DNA of 64,000 bases from an uncultured Flavobacteriaceae bacterium (GTDB lineage: Bacteria; Bacteroidota; Bacteroidia; Flavobacteriales; Flavobacteriaceae): the NCBI GenBank assembly GCA_947502495.1, contig CANNAC010000001.1, forward strand, positions 372,001-436,000. Reading direction: 5' to 3'. Shown here piece after piece: positions 54,801-61,836 of this stretch. Below the pieces are notes generated by a model. The model was not told where the DNA came from. It worked only from the letters and a program-made list of their open reading frames with translations, and searched no databases. Position 1 is the stretch's first letter; each line of letters starts with the position of its first letter. Made by a program: the position numbers and the translations under genes.

Positions 54801-57800
54801 ATCAAGATATTGGAGCTTGGGATGTTGGTAAGGTTACAAATATGAATCTCATGTTAGCTGGAGCGCTTTCTTTTGATCAGAATTTAGGAAATTGGGATAT
54901 TAGTAGTGTTACAAATATGTCCACGATGTTTTTTGCAAACAGTTTATCTATTGATAATTACGACGCTACATTAATAGGTTGGAGCACCTTAGTTACCACA
55001 GGAGCTAATCCAGAAACACAAATTCCAGAAAACATAACATTTAGTGGCGCTAATAGTCAGTATTGTATAGGTGAAAATGCCCGTAATAGTTTAATGGCAT
55101 CACCTTACGATTGGATCATTACAGATGCAGGTCAAGCATGTGCTTCTGCTTTTATTACAACATGGAAAACAGATAATCCGGGAACTTCAAATGCTAATAG
55201 TATTACCATACCTACACAAGGTACAGACCCTTATAATTACAATGTAGATTGGGGAGATGGTTTAACTAATAGTAATATTGCATCAAGCATAACACATCAA
55301 TATGCCACAGCAGGAACATATACCGTAACCATAACTGGAGACTATCCATGGTTTTGGTCTGGAAGTTCTGGAGATAAAGACAAATTACTATCTGTAGAGC
55401 AATGGGGAGACCAAGTATGGCAAAGTATGCATGCTAGTTTTTATGGTTGCTCGAATGTCGTTATTAATGCTACAGATAAACCAGACCTGTCACAGGTTAC
55501 TTCATTTTACCGTATTTTTCGTCAGGCTCCTGCTATAAATCAAGCTATTATTGGTACTTGGGATGTTGGTACCATAACGAATATGGAACAAGCCTTTACT
55601 GGTGCCACAACATTTAATCAAGACGTAAGCAGTTGGGACATGAGTAATGTAACAACGACACTTAATATGTTTTCTGGTGCACTTGCATTTAATCAGAATA
55701 TAAGTGGATGGGACGTTGGTAACGTTACAAACATATCCCATATGTTTAGAAATGCAGTAGCTTTTAACCAAGCTATTGGGAGTTGGGATGTTAAAAATGT
55801 GGAATTTATGAACCGTATGTTTGAAGGTGCAGTAGCCTTTAATCAAGACCTTGGTAATTGGGACATAAGTAAAGTAACCAATATGGCTAGCATGTTTGAT
55901 GGTATTACTTTATCGGTTTCAAATTACGATAACACCCTAGTAGGCTGGAACACTTTAGTGTTGCCAGAAACACAAATACCAGAAAATATTAACTTTGGTG
56001 GAGGTGATAGTAAATTTTGTGCAGGAGAAGCTGCAAGAACTAGTTTAATGAGTACGCCATATAGTTGGACCATAATAGATGGTGATAAAGATTGTCCAGA
56101 TCTTCCTTTTATTACCACTTGGCAAACTACAGCAGCAAATGAAACCATTACCATACCAACAACTGGTACAGGTTATAATTATGACATAGATTGGGATAAC
56201 AATGGTACTTTTGATGATTTTGGAATTACAGGAAATGCAACTCATACCTATGCAACTGCAGGAACGCATACAATAGCAATAAGAGGTGATTTTCCACGTA
56301 TTTATTTTAATTACGGGTCTCAAAGAACTAAAATAGTTTCCATAGACCAGTGGGGAACTGGTAGTTGGACCAATATGAGGAATGCTTTTATGGGTTGTAA
56401 TAATTTAGTAATAAATGCTGCAGATAGCCCAGATTTAAGTAATGTAACAGACATGTCTTCCATGTTTGCCTATAATGCAGCATTAAATCAAAACCTTAAT
56501 CATTGGGATGTTACTAATATTACTAACATGCAGTTAATGTTTTATCAAGCAACTGCTTTTAACCAAAAGTTAAGCAATTGGAATGTAGGTAATGTAACAA
56601 ACATGAATAACATGTTTAATAATGCTACTTCTTTTAACCAAGATTTGTCTACTTGGAATGTAAGGCAAGTTACCACAATGAATGGGATGTTTTACAATGC
56701 CATTGCTTTTGATCAAGATATAGGTGATTGGGATATAAGCGCAGTATTAAATATTGACGCTATGTTTGAAAATGTAACACTTTCTGTTATAAATTACGAT
56801 AATTTATTAATTGGTTGGAATACGCAAGATGTTGGAGAAACCATACCACTTAATTTAACTTTTCATGCTGGAGATAGTAATTATTGCAATGGTGATGCTG
56901 CAAGAGATAATTTAATAACTACACACGGTTGGTCTATTACAGACGGCAACAGTTGCGTAGGTTTTGTAACCACATGGGAAACAACAACAGCAAACGAAAC
57001 CATTACCATTCCAACTACAGGTGCGGGATACAATTACGATATAGATTGGGAAAGCGACGGAATTTATGATGATTTTGGAGTTACCGGTAATGCTACACAT
57101 ACCTATGTAAATCCAGGAATATACACGGTTACTATTAAAGGCGATTTTCCACAAATTTATTTTAATTATTCAGCAGATAGAAATAAAATTCTAGCAGTAG
57201 AAAAATGGGGAATTTCCAATTGGAGGTCTATGCAAAAAGCTTTTGCAGGATGTAGTAACTTAGTAATTATTGCAGGAGACAACCCAGATTTAAGCAATGT
57301 TACTAATATGTCTCACATGTTTAGTGGTGTTGCAACTATTATTCAAGACCTTAGCAGTTGGGACGTTAGTAATGTAACAGATATGTCTTATACCTTTGAT
57401 AGTGTTAATTCTTTTAACCAAGACATTAGCAGTTGGGATGTTAGTAATGTAACAGACATGTCTTATATGTTTAGAGATGCTTCCACCTTCAACAAGGATA
57501 TTAGTAGCTGGAATGTATCCAATGTTACCAATATGTCTTTTATGTTTTCAAGCACCAATTCTTTTAACCAAAATTTAAGTAGTTGGGATGTTAGTGGCGT
57601 TACAGATATGTCGTATATGTTTTATTATGCTTTCAAATTTAATCAAGACATTAGTAATTGGGATGTTAGTAGTGTTACCACTATGGAAAATATGTTTGCT
57701 ACCGCAAAAGATTTTAATAAAAGTTTAAGCAGTTGGGATGTTAGTAGTGTTACCAATATGGCTTCCATGTTTAATAATGCAGATGATTTTAATGCTGATT

Positions 57801-59326
57801 TAAGTGGTTGGAATGTTGGTAATGTAACTACAATGGAAAGCATGTTTAGCGAAGCAGCAGTTTTTAATCAAGATATAAATTTATGGAACGTAATTAACGT
57901 AACCAATATGTCTAATTTGTTTTATGAAGCTTCAGCATTCAATCAAGAATTAAGTAATTGGGATGTAGATAATGTAGCTAGTATGTCTGCAATGTTTGCA
58001 TCGGCATCAGTCTTTAATAAAGATATAAGTAGTTGGAATGTAGGTAGTGTTACAGATATGTTCGCAATGTTTTCTGGAGCCTCAGCTTTCAATCAAAATA
58101 TAGGTGCTTGGAACGTAGGTAGTGTTGCAGATATGTCATATATGTTTTCGTCTTCAGGAGTATTTAATCAAGATCTGGGTAGTTGGAATGTAAGTAACGT
58201 TAAATATATGATAGGTATGTTTTATTTATCAACTGCTTTTAATCGAGACCTAGGCAATTGGGATATTGGTTTAGTAACAAATATGACCAATATGTTTTAT
58301 GGTGTTACGCTTTCAATTTCAAATTACGACAACACCTTAATAGGTTGGAATACTATAGTTGCTCCAGAAACTCAAATACAAACAGGAGTCTCATTTAGTG
58401 GTGGTAATAGTAAGTATTGTGCAGGAGAAGCAGCTAAAGATAATTTAACAAACCCGCTAGGACATGGCTGGACTATTATAGATGAAGGTAGTAACTGCGC
58501 AGTAATTTCTCCTAAAGTAATATTACAAGGTGCCGCTTTAAACCCTGATATAGGTGAGGAATCTTTAATGCGAGACGACTTACGTGTGGCAGGATTTCTT
58601 CCTGTAACAAGCCCTTATGCAGATGGTATTGAAGTCAATGCTACAGTGTTTAATACAGGTGGAACTTTGGGAACAGGACCTATAGCCGATAATATTGTAG
58701 ACTGGGTATATGTAGAATTACGAGATAAAACAAATAATACAGTTGTCTTAGCAGGGCAATCTGCTTTATTACAACGTGATGGAAATGTTGTTGCTATTGA
58801 TGGTCTTTCTAGTCTAAGTTTTGATTTGGGTGCAGACAATTATTATGTTGTAGTGAAGCATCGTAACCATTTAGGGGTTATGACAGCGAACCCTGTAGTT
58901 TTAGGTGTTTTTGCTCCTACAGTAGATTTTACAGACGCCAACAACCCAATTACTTATGGGAACAATGCACAAAGCTCTTTTGGGATGCCAAGTGGCATTT
59001 TAGGAATGTGGACAGGTGATGCAAATAATGATGGACGATTAAATTACTTAGGAGCGTTTTCAGAAAGCCCATCCATAAGAAATCAAGTATTTACAGATAC
59101 AAATAACTCCGTATTTGGTGGTCCACCAAGCCCAAGTTATTCCTCTTTAGGCTATTTTAATACTGATGTAGATATGAACGGTTCTACTAAATACTTAGGA
59201 ACATTAAGCGATGTTTTATCGGTAAGAAACAATATTTTTAACAATCCGAGTAATTCCGTATTTGGAGGTCCACCAAGTCCAACGTATCTATTTTTACAAC
59301 AATTACCGGAAGGTGCAAATAATTAA
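51878..59326 (+). CDS. Giant secreted protein: IPT, metzincin-type site, PKD and DUF285 (BspA-like) repeats, dockerin-like tail
   Basis: A 2482-residue secreted protein with a signal peptide at about 1-19. An IPT/TIG domain follows at about 188-290. A metalloprotease-like domain carries HELGHAQQLGH (His425, Glu426, His429, His435) and a Met-turn-like DIMYY at 443, the metzincin pattern. Ig-like and SprB-like domains span 485-770. Then come four blocks (starts near residues 771, 1092, 1411 and 1696), each with a PKD-like entry (YDIDW, then THTY and GDFPxIYFN) and a run of 25-residue DUF285 units (FNQDISSWDVSNVTDMSYMF type): 6, 6, 5 and 14 units. The tail (about 2209-2482) has dockerin-like loops GDANNDGRLNYLG and DVDMNGSTKYLG. 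No T9SS sorting domain is obvious. Probably an adhesin or surface protease. Confidence 0.88.
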   Translation: MKKYLLVVLVIFISHIARSQCMQIEIPLEERINASSIIVEGEVIAKQSYWDAKQQNIFTVNTVKPYKTFKGSLSNTAPIEIITLGGTVADTKMDVSNALQLNTGDIGMFLLKASSVSLTKRGNFLTTVEGTQGSIKYDRYDASASDGFKRYTSVVSELYPLIQSKAGRSFTTLEAVNIFQDTSRRVGSISNISPTTANAGVSDILTINGSGFGSSQGHIDFIDANGDGTAWISTFPSDVISWSATQIKVKVISRASTGLIRIIDSSNGIAQSSQVLTVNWAHSNPNVDTGSGEIRYENTLRGKDANGGYEFKFAPNFSATNVQDSFNRALATWNCGSGVNFEIAGSTTVDEIASDGTNVIVYQALGLGTLASAITWSTYCTINGVLQGWYVSEMDIRVNSNQNWHYGNGIPGDITKYNFETVALHELGHAQQLGHVGQQGDIMYYSLAPGTRNAELSTETLNGANYVMNKSTTTSVCGQPVMTPYAGSICCNDPEIVANPINTTNCINETENFSITANYATGFQWEVNTGSAWATITNNTTYSGAQSSTLSVTKIATSMNGYQYRCIASNSCTNTATSNAVTLTADKPEVTLSATEETPCDTNDGTITFTFLDNPNRTGIQFSINGGTTYTSIYDDNSGSVTLTDLAPNTYSVYSRWGNGQCEVEVGDITVVERTNPEASVVDSTPSDCSSATGSVTLNWVVDPIRTDIEFSTDGGVSYPHSTTNPSGTITIGSLPSGTTDLWVRWGNADCPIDMEDVTISNSNCDFSNGFITTWETVNDGTTNSNSIAIPIASTGTYNYHVDWGDGQFDYNVTGGITHPYATPGTYQVKIIGDFPHIYFNNTGDKQKILSVEQWGANSWSSMENAFHGCNNLIINATDNPDLSNVTDMSFMFTFCSSFNQDINTWDVSNVTNMAHTFRNTAAYNQNLSGWVVSNVTNMTSMFWNANVFNQDISAWDVSSVTNMSLMFRSADNFNQDIGAWDVGKVTNMNLMLAGALSFDQNLGNWDISSVTNMSTMFFANSLSIDNYDATLIGWSTLVTTGANPETQIPENITFSGANSQYCIGENARNSLMASPYDWIITDAGQACASAFITTWKTDNPGTSNANSITIPTQGTDPYNYNVDWGDGLTNSNIASSITHQYATAGTYTVTITGDYPWFWSGSSGDKDKLLSVEQWGDQVWQSMHASFYGCSNVVINATDKPDLSQVTSFYRIFRQAPAINQAIIGTWDVGTITNMEQAFTGATTFNQDVSSWDMSNVTTTLNMFSGALAFNQNISGWDVGNVTNISHMFRNAVAFNQAIGSWDVKNVEFMNRMFEGAVAFNQDLGNWDISKVTNMASMFDGITLSVSNYDNTLVGWNTLVLPETQIPENINFGGGDSKFCAGEAARTSLMSTPYSWTIIDGDKDCPDLPFITTWQTTAANETITIPTTGTGYNYDIDWDNNGTFDDFGITGNATHTYATAGTHTIAIRGDFPRIYFNYGSQRTKIVSIDQWGTGSWTNMRNAFMGCNNLVINAADSPDLSNVTDMSSMFAYNAALNQNLNHWDVTNITNMQLMFYQATAFNQKLSNWNVGNVTNMNNMFNNATSFNQDLSTWNVRQVTTMNGMFYNAIAFDQDIGDWDISAVLNIDAMFENVTLSVINYDNLLIGWNTQDVGETIPLNLTFHAGDSNYCNGDAARDNLITTHGWSITDGNSCVGFVTTWETTTANETITIPTTGAGYNYDIDWESDGIYDDFGVTGNATHTYVNPGIYTVTIKGDFPQIYFNYSADRNKILAVEKWGISNWRSMQKAFAGCSNLVIIAGDNPDLSNVTNMSHMFSGVATIIQDLSSWDVSNVTDMSYTFDSVNSFNQDISSWDVSNVTDMSYMFRDASTFNKDISSWNVSNVTNMSFMFSSTNSFNQNLSSWDVSGVTDMSYMFYYAFKFNQDISNWDVSSVTTMENMFATAKDFNKSLSSWDVSSVTNMASMFNNADDFNADLSGWNVGNVTTMESMFSEAAVFNQDINLWNVINVTNMSNLFYEASAFNQELSNWDVDNVASMSAMFASASVFNKDISSWNVGSVTDMFAMFSGASAFNQNIGAWNVGSVADMSYMFSSSGVFNQDLGSWNVSNVKYMIGMFYLSTAFNRDLGNWDIGLVTNMTNMFYGVTLSISNYDNTLIGWNTIVAPETQIQTGVSFSGGNSKYCAGEAAKDNLTNPLGHGWTIIDEGSNCAVISPKVILQGAALNPDIGEESLMRDDLRVAGFLPVTSPYADGIEVNATVFNTGGTLGTGPIADNIVDWVYVELRDKTNNTVVLAGQSALLQRDGNVVAIDGLSSLSFDLGADNYYVVVKHRNHLGVMTANPVVLGVFAPTVDFTDANNPITYGNNAQSSFGMPSGILGMWTGDANNDGRLNYLGAFSESPSIRNQVFTDTNNSVFGGPPSPSYSSLGYFNTDVDMNGSTKYLGTLSDVLSVRNNIFNNPSNSVFGGPPSPTYLFLQQLPEGANN
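54188..58497 (+). repeat. Coding repeat region: four super-blocks with 75-base DUF285 units
   Basis: Blocks begin near 54188, 55151, 56108 and 56963. Within each, the 25-residue unit (75 bases) recurs, about 31 times overall. The last block is the longest (14 units) and the most homogeneous, suggesting recent tandem expansion. Confidence 0.88.
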
Positions 59327-59352
59327 ACAAACCCCAATAAAAATAAAACCTA

Positions 59353-60198
59353 ATGAAAACAAAATTACTTTTAGTTATTACTGTATTATTTACTTTGAAT
59401 ATTCATTCACAGAGTTATACATTTACCCTTGTTCAAAATAGCACCTATAATTATACTGTTGCGGCAGTTCCTGATTTTTCGTCTGTAGGAGGAGCAACAG
59501 AACCTTTTACTTTAGAATCTATGATTGTAACGATTATGCTTCCAGATGACGGCGTAAATCCTGCATTAATAGACGAAGGAACAATTATATTTCATTATCT
59601 AAGTTTAGATAGTGTGTCCACTTATACTGCCGAAAATTTAGATAGTGCAGATCCGGGATATGATAGAAGTGCAAACATAGTGGCTGCACCTTCAGGATCC
59701 GCATTGTTACCTGCACATACCGTTGGAGAACTTATTCCATTAATAACCTTTGATATAACTGGCTCGGTAACTAATGGAGTTATTAGTATATTAGCTAATG
59801 ATGATCCTTTAGCAATAGCAGCAAATAATATATCACCTAACTTTTTTGATAGTTTTTTTAGTGTAGATGATGATGGTAATGCAGGAGCAAATTCTCCTAC
59901 AGATTTATATGTTGGGCAGTCTGGAACAACAAGTTATAGTTTTTCAACTTTAAGTGTTGTGTCAAATTCTTTAGTCACTACTTCCGTATATCCAAACCCA
60001 GTAAAAAACAAGGTAACTATTGTATTACAAGATAATGCCACTTATATGCTTTTAGATATCAACGGTAGATTAGTTAAAAAAGGGAAGTTACTAGAAGGTA
60101 ATAACCATTTAGACTTGTCTATTTTATCTAACGGAATATATATACTGAAGCTAAAAACAGATAATCACATAACCATCAAAAAAATAATCAAAGAGTAA
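59353..60198 (+). CDS. Secreted protein with T9SS type A sorting domain
   Basis: The 281-residue protein has a signal peptide at about 1-20 (ending Ile-His-Ser-Gln). A beta-sandwich at about 20-195 (YTFTLVQNSTYNYTVAAVP, then LIPLITFDITGSVTNGVISILAND) is followed by a type A sorting domain at about 205-281 (YPNPVKNKVTIVLQDN to KKIIKE). The beta domain loosely recalls cohesin-like folds, which would fit the dockerin-like loops of the preceding protein, but this is only a suggestion. It starts 26 bases after the giant gene and is in its operon. A terminator follows. Confidence 0.85.
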   Translation: MKTKLLLVITVLFTLNIHSQSYTFTLVQNSTYNYTVAAVPDFSSVGGATEPFTLESMIVTIMLPDDGVNPALIDEGTIIFHYLSLDSVSTYTAENLDSADPGYDRSANIVAAPSGSALLPAHTVGELIPLITFDITGSVTNGVISILANDDPLAIAANNISPNFFDSFFSVDDDGNAGANSPTDLYVGQSGTTSYSFSTLSVVSNSLVTTSVYPNPVKNKVTIVLQDNATYMLLDINGRLVKKGKLLEGNNHLDLSILSNGIYILKLKTDNHITIKKIIKE

Positions 60199-60220
60199 CC
60201 CTAGCTATTAATCAATGTTT

Positions 60221-60264
60221 AAAAGCGTCTTCTTACTATGCTATAGTTTGAGGGCGTTTTTTTT
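60221..60264 (+). terminator. Intrinsic terminator after the giant operon
   Basis: AAAAGCGTCTTC pairs with GAGGGCGTTTTT, with a few G-U pairs, around a 17-base loop, followed by a T-run. Confidence 0.65.
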
Positions 60265-60368
60265 GTTAACATGTAAACCGATTTAGTATAAGAATAAAGG
60301 AGATGAGGTGTAAAATAATTTCAGAATTTAAAACCCTGAAAATTAATGAATTAAGCGGTTTTCGAGCC

Positions 60369-60431
60369 CTACGTACCCCTACGTAAATTGATAGAGCTTT
60401 ACTGTTTTTCTCCATAGAATGTTATAATTTA
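60369..60431 (+). promoter_or_regulatory. TACGTA-CCCC-TACGTA element and promoter core of the DUF1566-like gene
   Basis: The same 24-base block as at 51761 (CTACGTACCCCTACGTA plus AATTGAT), and GAATGTTATAATTT starting at 60418, 49 bases after the element start (48 at the other site). The 346-base gap 60199-60544 contains this element and the terminator above and nothing else I can support. Confidence 0.7.
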
Positions 60432-60544
60432 CATGGCAAGAGTGCTAATGGCGAAAGATAAATTGCTTTATAATACTTCGGTTTAGGAAGACATAAGATA
60501 AAAGAAATCAAGCTTTAAAATTATTAAAAAGTAACTCCAGACAT

Positions 60545-61183
60545 ATGAAAAAAGTAAACACAATTTTAGCAGGTACTAGGCAATTGTTACGTGTGCCTTA
60601 TGACTTGCATGCAAAAATGGCTAAAAGTGTAACAAATCCAAAAGATAGACAAGATACTACAACTGTAGATCTACTAGCACAACCTGCAATCGTGGGTGAC
60701 TTAAGAGCTGGTGGCGTAGTTTTTTGGGTAGACCCAAAGGATAATACGCACGGTTTGGTATGTGCCATAGAAGATCAAAGTTCAGACATTAGATGGGGAA
60801 CATCTGCCATAACCGGTGCAAGCGCAACAGTAGTTGGGGCAGGAGAGAAGAATACAATGGCAATAATAGGAACAAATTATAATCTCGTAGAAACTAGTTA
60901 TGCTGCAGGTTTAGCAAGAGCATATCGTGGAGGTGGTTTTGAAGATTGGTTCTTACCTAGTAATAAAGAGTTGCACGAAATGTATCAAAAAGCAGCAGTG
61001 ATTGATAATATTGCAGTAGTTAGCGGTGGTGTCGTACTTTTTAAATCTGGTAATTATTATTGGAGTTCTTCAGAACTTAGTCCTAATAAAGAATACGCCT
61101 GGACAAAGAGTTTTGGTACTGGAGATATGATCTACTGGCGCAAGTACAAATCCGGTCGTGTGCGTGCAGTTCGATATTTTTAG
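60545..61183 (+). CDS. FISUMP/DUF1566-like (Lcl C-terminal) protein, N-terminally truncated
   Basis: The 212-residue product matches the C-terminal domain of Bacteroidota DUF1566/Lcl proteins: GGVVFWVDPKDNTHGLVCA (about 57-75), GFEDWFLPSNKELHEMY (about 134-150), YYWSSSE (about 176-182) and GRVRAVRYF at the end. Its beginning, TRQLLRVPYDLHAKMAKSV, is the standard linker that in relatives follows a long signal-peptide-bearing N-terminal part. Here it appears fused directly to MKKVNTILAG without any hydrophobic signal. It therefore looks like a deletion derivative, possibly a pseudogene that keeps its promoter. Confidence 0.75.
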   Translation: MKKVNTILAGTRQLLRVPYDLHAKMAKSVTNPKDRQDTTTVDLLAQPAIVGDLRAGGVVFWVDPKDNTHGLVCAIEDQSSDIRWGTSAITGASATVVGAGEKNTMAIIGTNYNLVETSYAAGLARAYRGGGFEDWFLPSNKELHEMYQKAAVIDNIAVVSGGVVLFKSGNYYWSSSELSPNKEYAWTKSFGTGDMIYWRKYKSGRVRAVRYF

Positions 61184-61206
61184 ATGCAATAACAAATGGC
61201 TTATGT

Positions 61207-61836
61207 TTATAGAAACACAAGTTCTTTATGTACTTTAGTCCAATCTAATAAATTATTAGTGTTTAATTTAGCTATAATGTTCGTTCGGTGTTTTTGTACG
61301 GTTCTTACAGAAATAAAAAGAGATTCTGCGATGTCTTTTGTGCTTTTGTCTTGTGAAATTAATTGAAGTATTTTAATTTCAGATGGCGATAAATTCTGTA
61401 GTTTTTCAAGTTCTGGAGAAATTTGATTTTCATAAACTGCTTTAAATACCGAGCTAAAATAGGTTCCGCCATTATTGATGACTAGTATGCATTTTTCAAT
61501 TTCATCAAAAGGTTCATCCTTTAGTAAATATCCAGAAATATTTAGTGTTTTCGCTTTAAGTACATATCTATTTTCTTTATGAGATGTAAGTACTATGAAT
61601 TTGGTATTTATGTTTTTGTTTTCACATTTTTTTATCACATCAAACCCAGAAAGTAAAGGCATTTGAATATCCAGAATAGCAATATCTGGTTTGTGTTTTA
61701 AAATTAACGCTAAAACTTTCTTTCCATCTTCAGCGGTTGCAATAACATTATAATTATTGCTTATTAATTCTTCTGTCAATCCTTTTAATAGCAAAGGATG
61801 GTCGTCTGCTATTATAATTTTATTTTTTTTTGGCAT
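61207..61836 (-). CDS. LuxR/NarL-type response regulator
   Basis: The 209-residue protein has a receiver domain with acidic pair Asp11-Asp12, phospho-acceptor Asp56 in ILDIQMP, the TS pair at 84-85 and Lys106 in LLKDEP. The C-terminal LuxR helix-turn-helix is about 145-209 (LSPSEIKILQLISQDKSTKDIAESLFISVRTVQKHRTNIIAKL). The gene overlaps the upstream kinase by 17 bases. Regulators of this class bind inverted or direct short repeats, and the TACGTA pairs at 51761 and 60369 are candidate sites. Confidence 0.94.
   Translation of the reverse strand: MPKKNKIIIADDHPLLLKGLTEELISNNYNVIATAEDGKKVLALILKHKPDIAILDIQMPLLSGFDVIKKCENKNINTKFIVLTSHKENRYVLKAKTLNISGYLLKDEPFDEIEKCILVINNGGTYFSSVFKAVYENQISPELEKLQNLSPSEIKILQLISQDKSTKDIAESLFISVRTVQKHRTNIIAKLNTNNLLDWTKVHKELVFL

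Noticed and set aside
55502-57843. Several open frames on the minus strand opposite the DUF285 region
   Set aside because: They arise from the periodic composition of the coding strand, contain no recognisable domains, and have cysteine- and isoleucine-rich sequences typical of antisense shadows.
54188-58497. Regular 75-base repetition resembling a CRISPR or satellite array
   Set aside because: It is in frame with a long protein gene and each unit encodes a 25-residue DUF285 motif. Units are variable and not separated by spacers.
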